Positions 7,997 to 16,655 of a stretch of DNA of 64,000 nt are shown here, one piece after another; position 1 is the first letter of the stretch; the number at the start of each line of letters is the position of its first letter. The stretch is from positions 7,659 through 71,658 of the forward strand of contig JADHXF010000002.1 of NCBI GenBank assembly GCA_016783105.1, written 5' to 3'. Under the pieces are notes generated by a model that saw only the letters and a program-made list of their open reading frames with translations, did no database searches and was not told where the DNA came from. This DNA is from Dehalococcoidales bacterium. Lineage in GTDB: Bacteria > Chloroflexota > Dehalococcoidia > Dehalococcoidales > RBG-16-60-22. The position numbers and the translations under genes are program-made.

Positions 7997-9031
7997 ATGT
8001 CTGGAGTGGAGTTCAACTGTTCCCCGACGATTATCGGCAGCATGCCCCACAACGACCCCGCTGTGGCCTGCGCGCAGATAACGCATTATCTCAGAGATAT
8101 TCCGGCCTGGCCGCAGCTGCCGAAGCGCTCTTTTCTGGAGAATATGTACGTCCAGTACAGTCAGGAGTTCCCCGGGGTGGTGGTTGATGAGGCGGGGAAG
8201 AAAATCTATGTGAATCGTAATCAGGACCTTAACCAGCCACTGGAGCAGCTCTACTCGGCCTTTCTGGAAAACAAGGCGGATGGATTTGCCATCGGTGCTG
8301 ACTATGCCGCCGGACTTCATCACTTTCTGTCTCTCGATAACCTGTCGCCGAGGGTGGTAAAAGGGCATGTCACCGGGCCGGTAACCTGGGGGTTGACCGT
8401 GCTCGACCAGGAGGGCAAGGGCATCCTCTACGATGATACGCTGGGCGATGCCGCGCCCAAACTGCTGCGGCTGAAAGCGGCCTGGCAGGAGAGAAAGCTG
8501 AAAAAATTATGCCGTCGCACCATAATCTTCGTCGATGAGCCATACATGTCCGCTTTCGGCTCTGTGGGCATGATGCTTTCCAAGGAGAAGGTAGTCGGCC
8601 TGCTCAACGAGGTATTTGGTGGCATCGAGGGACTCAAGGGCGTCCACTGCTGCGGCAACACCGACTGGTCGGTGATACTGGGCAGCGATGTAGATATCAT
8701 CAGCTTTGACGCCTACAACTATGCCCAATCTTTGAGTCTGTACCCCGAAGCGGTGAAGAAATTTCTGGACCGGGGTGGCACCGTTGCCTGGGGAATCGTC
8801 CCCAACGAGGCAGAGCCAATGCTCAAAGAGTCTGCCGCCAGTCTCAAGGACCGACTTGAGGAGGCGATGGCGCCATTCACCCGGAACGGAGTTCCTTTCC
8901 GGCAGTTGATAACACAGGGGCTGGTAACGCCAAGCTGCGGACTGGCTTCTCTGGCCACGGAAGAAGCGGCCGTGAGCGCTCTGGAACTGCTCACCGGGCT
9001 GTCAGACCTGCTCAGAACACGATATGGATAA
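7997..9031 (+). CDS. MetE-core methionine synthase-like protein
   Basis: A 344-residue protein of the UROD/MetE superfamily, only the size of the catalytic C-terminal half of MetE. The zinc site is visible as HCCG near residue 220 and a later Cys in PSCGLAS near 310. Short core enzymes of this sort are known from Dehalococcoides (MesD) and archaea and take the methyl group from a corrinoid donor rather than from polyglutamyl methyl-folate. I use ATG 7997, four bases after mtnP; an upstream start would overlap mtnP by 68 bases. Its place in the salvage operon supports a role in methionine formation. Another methyltransferase of this superfamily cannot be excluded. Confidence 0.72.
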   Translation: MSGVEFNCSPTIIGSMPHNDPAVACAQITHYLRDIPAWPQLPKRSFLENMYVQYSQEFPGVVVDEAGKKIYVNRNQDLNQPLEQLYSAFLENKADGFAIGADYAAGLHHFLSLDNLSPRVVKGHVTGPVTWGLTVLDQEGKGILYDDTLGDAAPKLLRLKAAWQERKLKKLCRRTIIFVDEPYMSAFGSVGMMLSKEKVVGLLNEVFGGIEGLKGVHCCGNTDWSVILGSDVDIISFDAYNYAQSLSLYPEAVKKFLDRGGTVAWGIVPNEAEPMLKESAASLKDRLEEAMAPFTRNGVPFRQLITQGLVTPSCGLASLATEEAAVSALELLTGLSDLLRTRYG

Positions 9032-9048
9032 CTGAAGGAAAAGTGCGG

Positions 9049-9252
9049 ATGGAATGCAATATTGAAGCTAATAAAGTCAAGTGCAACTGCACGTATGAGC
9101 CATGCTCCAGAAAGGGCAAGTGCTGCGAGTGTATTGCCTATCATCTGAAGTATGACGAGCTTCCGGGCTGTGTTTTTACGCCGGAAGTGGAGAAGACCTT
9201 TGACCGCTCCTTCGCCCGGTTTGCTGAGGCGATTACCAGGGGAAAAGACTAA
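9049..9252 (+). CDS. DUF6485 small cysteine-rich protein
   Basis: A 67-residue cysteine-rich protein. I prefer the ATG at 9049, about nine bases after GAAGGA, over the GTG at 9043. Seven cysteines fall in the first half (a CxC pair, [10 protein letters not shown], and a later GCVF), which indicates a small metal-binding or iron-sulfur domain. It follows the MetE-like gene closely and is probably co-transcribed. The family is widespread in anaerobes and has no known function. Confidence 0.72.
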   Translation: MECNIEANKVKCNCTYEPCSRKGKCCECIAYHLKYDELPGCVFTPEVEKTFDRSFARFAEAITRGKD

Positions 9253-9273
9253 TGTAGTGGGCTATTGCTGCTC

Positions 9274-9423
9274 ATGAAAACAGTATACCTGTTAACGGGC
9301 AGGCCGGGGACCGGGCAGATAAGCCTGGTGAAAAAGGCAGCGGCAGAGCTAAAGGGAAAGCCGGCGGGTTCTATTTATTACCAAGTACTGGCGGACATAA
9401 GAAGCTGGCTGGAGATTGAGTAA
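9274..9423 (+). pseudogene. THEP1-type NTPase relic
   Basis: From the ATG at 9274 a 49-residue frame begins MKTVYLLTGRPGTG, the exact start of THEP1 nucleoside triphosphatases, but the Walker A lysine and threonine are lost (GQIS in place of GKTS). After LKGK the family continuation KAGGFY appears in the next frame (about 9358-9375), showing a single-base frameshift, and both frames stop before 9430. Only about 50 of roughly 170 family residues remain. It is therefore a decayed gene, with the next gene starting four bases later. Confidence 0.75.
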
Positions 9424-9426
9424 GCT

Positions 9427-10428
9427 ATGTCCACGTTTCCCGAGCTGATTCAGGCACTGCTTGACCCTGAGACTTATCCGGATTCGCCGCCACGGGTGAA
9501 CCTGGTTCAGACCCAGATGTCGTTCGTTCTGGTTGCTGGCGACCTTGTTTACAAGGTAAAGAAGCCGGTGAACCTGGGCTACCTTGACTACACGACGTTG
9601 GCAAAGCGTCGTTTTTTCTGCCAGAAAGAGGTCGAGCTGAACCGCCGCCTCTGCCCTGACGCTTATCTGGGCGTTGTCGCCATCACCGAGCAGGAAGGCC
9701 GGATATCGATTGATGGGCGCGGCCGGCCTGTGGAATACGCTGTCAAGATGCGCCGTCTCCCTCAGGAGGCGATGATGAACGTGATGCTCGCGGCGGATAA
9801 AGTGTCGCCGGAGATGCTGGCGGCAGTAGCCGGGAAGCTGGCCGAATTCCACGGCAGGGCGGAGACAAATGCCGCCATCAGCGCCTTTGGCGACCTGGAT
9901 ATAGTCCGCCAGAACACCGCGGAAAATTTTGAACAGACTGAGAAATACATCGGCACCACCATTTCCCCTGAGAAGTATCAGCGCATAAAAGCCTACACGG
10001 GGAATTTTTTAGTGCAGAGCGCATCGCTTTTCCGGCGACGCATCAGTGAGGGCAAAATCCGGGACTGTCACGGCGACCTCCATGCCGCCCATATCTGCTT
10101 CTGGAAAGGCATCTGTATTTACGACTGCATTGAATTCAATGACCGCTTCCGCTATGGCGACGTTGCCTCGGAAGTGGCTTTTCTGGCCATGGACCTTGAC
10201 TATTACGGTCGGGCTGACCTGTCACGGCACTTCGTCAGCGCTTATATGGCGGCGAGTGGAGACGCAGAGTTAAAATCGTTACTCAATTTCTATAAATGTT
10301 ACCGGGCGTATGTTCGGGGTAAGGTGGAGAGTTTCAAGCTCGATGACCCGCATATTGCCAGAACGGAGAAGGCAAAGATTGTAACTGTCGCTAAAAATTA
10401 TTTCGAGCTTGCCGATTCGTATGTGTGA
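9427..10428 (+). CDS. Aminoglycoside-phosphotransferase-like kinase (COG2187)
   Basis: A 333-residue protein with the APH/protein-kinase fold. Visible features are a conserved YKVKKPVNLG strand that would carry the ATP lysine, the catalytic loop CHGDLH near residue 215, and IEFND, the metal-binding counterpart of DFG. In many bacteria this domain is fused to an AAA-type kinase (COG0645); here that half is the separate gene at 10481. The true substrate of the family is unknown, and antibiotic modification should not be assumed. The start ATG follows the NTPase relic by three bases. Confidence 0.8.
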   Translation: MSTFPELIQALLDPETYPDSPPRVNLVQTQMSFVLVAGDLVYKVKKPVNLGYLDYTTLAKRRFFCQKEVELNRRLCPDAYLGVVAITEQEGRISIDGRGRPVEYAVKMRRLPQEAMMNVMLAADKVSPEMLAAVAGKLAEFHGRAETNAAISAFGDLDIVRQNTAENFEQTEKYIGTTISPEKYQRIKAYTGNFLVQSASLFRRRISEGKIRDCHGDLHAAHICFWKGICIYDCIEFNDRFRYGDVASEVAFLAMDLDYYGRADLSRHFVSAYMAASGDAELKSLLNFYKCYRAYVRGKVESFKLDDPHIARTEKAKIVTVAKNYFELADSYV

Positions 10429-10480
10429 TATATAATTAGGACAAGGCAAAATAAATCGGATTAGGCGAGGAGAGGGCGAC

Positions 10481-11086
10481 TTGAGAAAACCGTTTCGGCA
10501 GTTTATCGAAGCCGGGCTGGGCTCGGGTTTTGTGCTTATCGCCTGCGGCTTTCCCGGTACCTGGAAAACCGAGACCACCGGGGAAGTGGCCAGAATCACC
10601 GGCTACCCTCTGCTGCGAACTGACCTCATCAGGCTGGAGCTGCTGAAGAATGAAGACGTTTTTGACGAAAAGGTGGCCGCCAGTATGGATAAGCGAACCA
10701 TGGTCTATGAAGAGATGTTCCGACGGGCAGAGGAAATTTTGCGGGATAAAGACAAAGGAGTGATACTGGATGCGACCTTTGTTACCCAGGCATTGAGGCG
10801 GCGCGCGGCTGCCATAGCGGCGGGACATAACCTTAGGTTTGTCATCCTGCAAACGGACTGTCCGCAGGAGGTAGCCGTCAGGAGAATACTGGCGCGGACT
10901 AAAGACAATTATGAATCAAATGCTCTCACCGAACAGGCTTACCTCAACAATAAGAAGAGATTCGAAGCCGTCGACCTGAATGACCTGAAGAGCCTGTATC
11001 CGGACCTTGATATCGCTCACCTGACAGTTGATACCGGTCAGGACCTGCCGGAGCAGTGGTACATCATAGGTGTGGAGAAGATGTAA
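10481..11086 (+). CDS. P-loop kinase (COG0645-like)
   Basis: A 201-residue P-loop protein resembling the C-terminal half of fused COG2187-COG0645 proteins. Its Walker A is GFPGTWKTE near residue 23, with Trp where Gly is normal (GxPGTGKS/T); Lys-Thr are kept. A Walker-B-like VILDATF occurs near 90 and a lid Arg segment RRILART near 131. The start is TTG at 10481 behind GAGGAGAGG. With the preceding gene it likely forms a split two-subunit version of the fused enzyme. Substrate unknown. Confidence 0.75.
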   Translation: MRKPFRQFIEAGLGSGFVLIACGFPGTWKTETTGEVARITGYPLLRTDLIRLELLKNEDVFDEKVAASMDKRTMVYEEMFRRAEEILRDKDKGVILDATFVTQALRRRAAAIAAGHNLRFVILQTDCPQEVAVRRILARTKDNYESNALTEQAYLNNKKRFEAVDLNDLKSLYPDLDIAHLTVDTGQDLPEQWYIIGVEKM

Positions 11087-11093
11087 GGGATAA

Positions 11094-11606
11094 CTAGATA
11101 TTTTCTCCCTGGTATCTCCCCCGGTAGCCCCTGGTCTTCTGTGCCAGCTTGAAGAAAACGAGCTGCAAAATTCGGGCATTTCGCTGCAGTCGGATACCAT
11201 GAGGGTTATAGACGACCATCAGTGACTGCGAACGCCCGGAGTAGCCGGCATCCCATACCGCTGTGTCGATGTTGACGCCGCAGCGCAGCAGGCTTGAGCG
11301 CGGCGCCGCGAGCGCGGTGATATTCTCGGGCAGGTGGACAATCTCATTGTAGGTAATCAGATATATACCGGCGACAAGGTCAATATATTCGAGTCCATCG
11401 AAGACAAGGGGGGCCAGCTCCGAGACCTGGCGCTGGCGGTTGTCCACGGCTATCGTACCGCCCGACTGGAGCAGAGAAATATCGCGCAGGGTGAGGTCAA
11501 TGCCGTTGGGCTGTAGCTGCTGCTCCAGGTCCATCCAGTCCTCAATCAGAGGGGGATTTCCTTCGAGCAGCCGGCGTATTTCAGCACGGGACAGTACCGT
11601 TGTCAT
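11094..11606 (-). CDS. dUTPase/dCTP-deaminase family protein, probably dUTPase
   Basis: A 170-residue member of the trimeric dUTPase/Dcd fold. The family helix is seen as APRSSLLRCG and the active-site strand as AVWDAGYSGR. Dcd enzymes carry a catalytic Glu after the Gly of this strand (GxEGH in E. coli); here the position is Ser and the segment looks like motif 3 of dUTPases (D-x-x-Y-x-G). I therefore infer hydrolysis of dUTP to dUMP and pyrophosphate, keeping uracil out of DNA. It is transcribed from its own promoter (11636-11664), divergent from the HAD gene. Confidence 0.75.
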   Translation of the reverse strand: MTTVLSRAEIRRLLEGNPPLIEDWMDLEQQLQPNGIDLTLRDISLLQSGGTIAVDNRQRQVSELAPLVFDGLEYIDLVAGIYLITYNEIVHLPENITALAAPRSSLLRCGVNIDTAVWDAGYSGRSQSLMVVYNPHGIRLQRNARILQLVFFKLAQKTRGYRGRYQGENI

Positions 11607-11635
11607 CTTTCCCCTTTAAGATAAGGTCATTTTCT

Positions 11636-11664
11636 AGTATACACTTTTAGCGTCGGGTTGTTCA
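11636..11664 (-). promoter_or_regulatory. Sigma70-type promoter for the dUTPase-like gene
   Basis: On the minus strand, -35 TGAACA (11659-11664), a 17-bp spacer and -10 TATACT (11636-11641) precede the start codon at 11606 by about 30 bases, leaving room for the AAAGGGGAAAG ribosome site. Confidence 0.55.
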
Positions 11665-11684
11665 CCCTCTTTTACGGCATTTCC

Positions 11685-11713
11685 TTTACAGATGGTGCCG
11701 CTTTCGGTACAAT
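11685..11713 (+). promoter_or_regulatory. Promoter of the HAD gene; transcript probably leaderless
   Basis: -35 TTTACA (11685-11690), 17-bp spacer and -10 TACAAT (11708-11713). Initiation seven bases downstream would fall near 11720, only about four bases before the ATG at 11724, which has no Shine-Dalgarno sequence. The ATG at 11712 would lie inside the -10 box. Confidence 0.55.
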
Positions 11714-11723
11714 GACACCGGCC

Positions 11724-12422
11724 ATGATTAAAGCGGTCTTTTTTGACCTGTACCATACGCTGGTTGGCTATGACCCGCCGCGGGAAGAACTCCAGGCAAA
11801 GGCGTTGCGGGAAGTTGGCATTGAGGTGAATCCCGAGGTGCTGCGCCGACCTCTCGTTATTGCTGATGAGTACATTTATCAGGAGCATTCCCGTGCTTCG
11901 CTGGGCCAGCGTTCCAAAGAAGAGCAGATGGTGGTCTGGACGCAGTACGAGCGCATACTGCTCAGAGAAGCCGATATTGAAGCTGATGACCAGCTCGTCA
12001 TGGGGCTGCTGGGTAAAATGAGGCAGTTTGGCCTGAAGCAGGTGCTTTTCGACGATGTTTTGCCCACACTGAAAGACCTCAAGAAGCGGGGGCTGATTCT
12101 GGGCTTAATCTCCAATGTGGACACGGATATCACTTCGCTGCTGGACAAACTGGGACTGACCGCCCTCCTTCAGGTGGTGGTGACCTCACAGGATGCCGGC
12201 TTCACCAAACCGAGCCCGGAGATTTTTCGGGAGGCAGTGAAAAGGGCGGGGATTCAGGCTCACGAAGCTATCTACGTCGGCGACCAGTACCAGATCGATG
12301 TCGTCGGTGCCAATCAGGCGGGGATGAAGGGGATTTTGATTGACCGGATAAACTATTTCACAGGGGTAAATGATTGTCCCCGTCTCCAGAGCCTCATGCA
12401 GGTATTAGAACATCTGTCCTGA
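11724..12422 (+). CDS. HAD superfamily hydrolase
   Basis: A haloacid-dehalogenase-type phosphatase of about 232 residues from the ATG at 11724. Motif I is FFDLYHTL (the second Asp is replaced by Tyr at the DxD position, so FDLYHT rather than DxDGT), motif II is the Ser in LGLISN, motif III Lys lies in TSQDAGFTKPSPEIF, and motif IV is VGDQYQIDVVGA. The helical cap sits between motifs I and II. The start at 11724 is chosen because the promoter -10 box overlaps the other ATG at 11712. The FDLYHTL variant is common in phosphoglycolate-phosphatase-like relatives. Substrate unknown. Confidence 0.8.
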   Translation: MIKAVFFDLYHTLVGYDPPREELQAKALREVGIEVNPEVLRRPLVIADEYIYQEHSRASLGQRSKEEQMVVWTQYERILLREADIEADDQLVMGLLGKMRQFGLKQVLFDDVLPTLKDLKKRGLILGLISNVDTDITSLLDKLGLTALLQVVVTSQDAGFTKPSPEIFREAVKRAGIQAHEAIYVGDQYQIDVVGANQAGMKGILIDRINYFTGVNDCPRLQSLMQVLEHLS

Positions 12423-12445
12423 CCGCGCCGATTAGCCGCTGGCGC

Positions 12446-13828
12446 TTAGCCTTTTGCCTCCGTGCCCAACGGACAGACAGAGCATTTTCCCTGTGTGCAG
12501 AGCGTCTTATAGATATGAATTAACCCCTGCTGCCGCGGCGCCGAATTTATGGGCACGCGGCTGCGGCCAAGCTGTTTTGACATGTGTCTTTCAATGGCGT
12601 TGGCGCCCGGGTTTGGGTAAGTGGTGAATATCGCCAGGCACCTGGCGGCTAACTCCGGTTGTCTGCTGAGTCTGCTCCACGCGTAAGTAAAGGGCAGGAT
12701 GACGTTTATGACAATGGCGGCGGCACGGCTGTTCCCGATGAGCGCCGGGGCGATGTTTCGGCTGTAGCTGCCAAAGTCATAATGTGTCTTCCAGTAGCCG
12801 CTGGCCGTTACCATCATGGCTGCTTCCAGTGCGCGGTACGCCCGGTCAATTTTTATCTCCGATATTAAATTGATAACCTCTTCCAGTATGCCCTCTCTAT
12901 GGTAACGAAGCATCAGATGGCTTATGCCGGCAATACGACGTACGGGGAAGTTATTCGGTCTGACCTTAATCAGGTGCCAGCTATCGGATGGCATTACATG
13001 GCGGTGGTCATATTCAGACCAGCATCTTTCCAGTGCTTCAGCCCAGTGATCATTTGGTGCCGGCAGGTGACGGATGCCTCGCTGAGAGGGCAGCAGGCCG
13101 GCGGCACCCAGGAGCAATGCCTGCTGTCGGGCAAGGCATTTGTCATCCGGCAGATGACGCTGGATCATAGCTTCCAGGCGGTTTAAGGGCACCAATCGGG
13201 CGAGTTCCTCGAAGGGGAGCTTGTTTTTCGAATAACCCAGCGCCCCCATTATTCCCTGGTAAAACGTCTGTCCTGGCGTGCCCCTGCTTAATTCGCCCTG
13301 GAAGGCGGCCGCTTTGGCCAGAAAACGCTCACGCCCGGCGGCGTCCAGCATTTCATCAATTCGTTTTATCGGCAATGATTTGGCGGTTTGATAGCAGGGC
13401 AGGGCGAAATCATCTGCTGGCCGGCTGGTTCTCACTAGCTGCCGGGCAGCTGTTTCCAGACGTTCGCTCAACACCAGAACCGGGACCTTCTTTCCATTCT
13501 GTAGATGAGTAGCCTCCATATCGCGCCACATCACCACGTGCAGGATGGTGCTATTATAGGCCGGGTTCTGGTGATGGTGGTGCCTCCTCCAATCACTTGA
13601 CCACCGGTGGAACTCTATATCGCCCTTCATTAACCCCTGATTCGAGATAATGACCGCGTCTCGTAAATCAGCCCCCTGGTCATCATTTTCTCTTCCCGGG
13701 TAGATAAGGTGCATCACTTCGCCTCCCTCAGTAATGAGGTCAGCCCCGCCCGGGAGCCGTTGCCAGGCTTGAATAAGAAAACGTTCCGAGATTCTGGCTC
13801 CAGACGCTGTTGTCCTGTTCATCTGCAT
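12446..13828 (-). CDS. DUF2851 family protein
   Basis: A 460-residue protein of the DUF2851 family, function unknown. The N-terminal region carries the family pattern: DAVI, GDIEFHRWSSDW, a run of histidines (HHHH), then NSTILHVVMW, which resembles a beta-rich metal or nuclease-like core. The C-terminus ends with a cysteine cluster (CTQGKCSVC). It starts at 13828 or at the next ATG, 13822. Its promoter at 13954-13983 contains the same operator as the XRE gene upstream, so the two are very likely co-regulated. Convergent with the HAD gene, 23 bases apart. Confidence 0.78.
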   Translation of the reverse strand: MQMNRTTASGARISERFLIQAWQRLPGGADLITEGGEVMHLIYPGRENDDQGADLRDAVIISNQGLMKGDIEFHRWSSDWRRHHHHQNPAYNSTILHVVMWRDMEATHLQNGKKVPVLVLSERLETAARQLVRTSRPADDFALPCYQTAKSLPIKRIDEMLDAAGRERFLAKAAAFQGELSRGTPGQTFYQGIMGALGYSKNKLPFEELARLVPLNRLEAMIQRHLPDDKCLARQQALLLGAAGLLPSQRGIRHLPAPNDHWAEALERCWSEYDHRHVMPSDSWHLIKVRPNNFPVRRIAGISHLMLRYHREGILEEVINLISEIKIDRAYRALEAAMMVTASGYWKTHYDFGSYSRNIAPALIGNSRAAAIVINVILPFTYAWSRLSRQPELAARCLAIFTTYPNPGANAIERHMSKQLGRSRVPINSAPRQQGLIHIYKTLCTQGKCSVCPLGTEAKG

Positions 13829-13953
13829 GCTGTGGCCGGTTCCCTGCGGCGGCTAAATTTAACATCCCGCACGACAAACATGATACACTATACGGCGGCG
13901 TTTATGGGACAGGAAAACAAAAAAGAGATTAAAATTAACATCACCGTGCGGTA

Positions 13954-13983
13954 ATAATACACGGTAACGTGTATCTTTGTCAA
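13954..13983 (-). promoter_or_regulatory. Promoter of the DUF2851 gene with XRE operator
   Basis: -35 TTGACA (13978-13983), an 18-bp spacer and -10 TATTAT (13954-13959) on the minus strand. A perfect palindrome TACACG-GTAA-CGTGTA occupies 13958-13973 inside the spacer, overlapping the -10 box by two bases. The same TACAC-N6-GTGTA box has the same placement in the XRE promoter. Predicted start of transcription is near 13947, giving about 120 bases of leader before 13828. Confidence 0.68.
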
Positions 13984-13995
13984 GGATTGGCCGGT

Positions 13996-14232
13996 TTATT
14001 CTTTTCGTGGTGAGGCGGTATATTCGAATTTAGACTGCTCGGCGATAATGGAAAGGAGCCTGGCTGAGGCGCCGCGCGGCTGGTACATGCCGGTCTCCCA
14101 TTCGCTGATGGTTTGCTGGCGGGTTCCCAGTTGCTCGGCAAGCTCGCGCTGGGTGAGCTTCATATGTCGGCGTAAAGTCTGGATGCGCTGGCTGTCCCAG
14201 CTTATTTTGCGAACATCATACTGTTTATTCAT
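13996..14232 (-). CDS. XRE-type helix-turn-helix repressor
   Basis: A 78-residue single-domain DNA-binding protein from ATG 14232 (an upstream frame to 14268 has no promoter room). The HTH_3 domain reads LTQRELAEQLGTRQQTISEWETG with the classic Gln/Thr/Ser recognition positions, followed by ARLLSIIAEQ. The transcript starts within a base or so of the ATG, so it is probably leaderless. A palindromic operator between its -10 and -35 boxes indicates autorepression, and a second identical-type operator controls the DUF2851 gene downstream. No toxin gene is adjacent. Confidence 0.82.
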   Translation of the reverse strand: MNKQYDVRKISWDSQRIQTLRRHMKLTQRELAEQLGTRQQTISEWETGMYQPRGASARLLSIIAEQSKFEYTASPRKE

Positions 14233-14239
14233 CCCGTTT

Positions 14240-14268
14240 ATCTTACACGATTTAGTGTAGACTGTCAA
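14240..14268 (-). promoter_or_regulatory. Autoregulated XRE promoter with operator
   Basis: -35 TTGACA (14263-14268), 17-bp spacer and -10 TAAGAT (14240-14245) on the minus strand, both near consensus. The operator TACAC-GATTTA-GTGTA (14244-14259, plus-strand reading) fills the spacer. Only seven bases separate the -10 box from the ATG at 14232. Confidence 0.7.
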
Positions 14269-14403
14269 AGAACTGGCGTCAGTGGGCAGTGTATAAACTT
14301 AATAAAATAAAGAAATACGGAGATTATTGAAGAAAACGAGCAAAAATTGGTGTATAAGTAGCTGTCAATGGTGATAACTGGTGATATATGGTATACTACT
14401 GTG

Positions 14404-14433
14404 TTGATGAGAGCATAGCATTGCTGCTATTAT
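14404..14433 (+). promoter_or_regulatory. groESL promoter
   Basis: A -35 TTGATG (14404-14409) and -10 TATTAT (14428-14433) with an 18-bp spacer place the transcription start at about 14440, inside the CIRCE element that follows. This is the usual arrangement for HrcA-repressed chaperonin operons. Confidence 0.55.
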
Positions 14434-14437
14434 GTAG

Positions 14438-14464
14438 TTAGCACTCTCAAGCCGAGAGTGCTAA
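14438..14464 (+). promoter_or_regulatory. CIRCE element (HrcA operator) before groESL
   Basis: Perfect match to the CIRCE consensus: TTAGCACTC, nine bases, GAGTGCTAA. It implies that the heat-shock repressor HrcA, encoded elsewhere, controls groES and groEL. Confidence 0.95.
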
Positions 14465-14511
14465 CTAATGATAATCAATCATAGTTTAAATTTTACAAAA
14501 GGAGGACAGGA

Positions 14512-14808
14512 ATGGCAGTCAAGTTACAGCCGCTCGCAGACCGATTGGTGGTAAGGCCAATTGAAGCGGAGGAAAAAACCAAAGCCGGCATTTACCTGCC
14601 GGATACGGCCAAGGAAAAACCTCAGGAAGGTGAGGTCATTGCCGTTGGACCCGGCAGATTATCTGAAGATGGCAAACGCATTGCCATGGATGTCAAGGTT
14701 GGCGACATCGTAGTCTATGCCAAATACGGCGGCACCGAGATCAAGATAGACGAAGAAGAGTATATGATTCTGCGCGAAGGCGATATTCTGGCCAAGAAAA
14801 GCAAGTAA
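14512..14808 (+). CDS. groES: Co-chaperonin GroES
   Basis: GroES caps the GroEL cavity during ATP-driven protein folding in the cytoplasm. The 98-residue product has the full family length, begins with [12 protein letters not shown], contains the mobile loop ([12 protein letters not shown]) and the [13 protein letters not shown] region. AAAGGAGG precedes the ATG. It is the first gene of the CIRCE-controlled operon with groEL 27 bases downstream. Confidence 0.98.
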   Translation: MAVKLQPLADRLVVRPIEAEEKTKAGIYLPDTAKEKPQEGEVIAVGPGRLSEDGKRIAMDVKVGDIVVYAKYGGTEIKIDEEEYMILREGDILAKKSK

Positions 14809-16455
<1,647 letters not shown>

Positions 16456-16498
16456 GGCTAGGCGCCTGTGCCGTAAAAAGCTGGCCTATAAACAAGGG

Positions 16499-16530
16499 AG
16501 CCGCGGCCTGAAAGGCCGCGGCCTCTTTTT
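16499..16530 (+). terminator. Intrinsic terminator after groEL
   Basis: Inverted repeat CCGCGGCCT-GAA-AGGCCGCGG followed by CCTCTTTTT. Nine-base GC-rich arms and a T-run make a typical rho-independent terminator of the groESL operon. Confidence 0.85.
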
Positions 16531-16568
16531 ACATGGTCGGGGAAGCCACCGATGATACGAACGCGATA

Positions 16569-16597
16569 TTGACAAATTCGAGTTGCCCGTGTAGTCT
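16569..16597 (+). promoter_or_regulatory. Promoter of the aminotransferase gene
   Basis: Consensus -35 TTGACA (16569-16574), 17-bp spacer, -10 TAGTCT (16592-16597). The leader of about 50 bases holds AAAGGCCTTT and a T-rich run (16621-16629). Confidence 0.5.
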
Positions 16598-16655
16598 TTA
16601 ACTAAAGGCCTTTTTCCGGGTCTTTTTTTATTCAACACTGAGCGGTTTGACGTCG

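Noticed and set aside
13709..13954. Plus-strand 81-codon frame upstream of the DUF2851 gene
   Set aside because: It overlaps the DUF2851 start and promoter, has no ribosome site and its product has no family-like pattern; it is an antisense shadow.
14380..14400. Second groESL promoter (TATACT near 14392)
   Set aside because: No acceptable -35 hexamer at the right distance; the promoter ending just before CIRCE is better.
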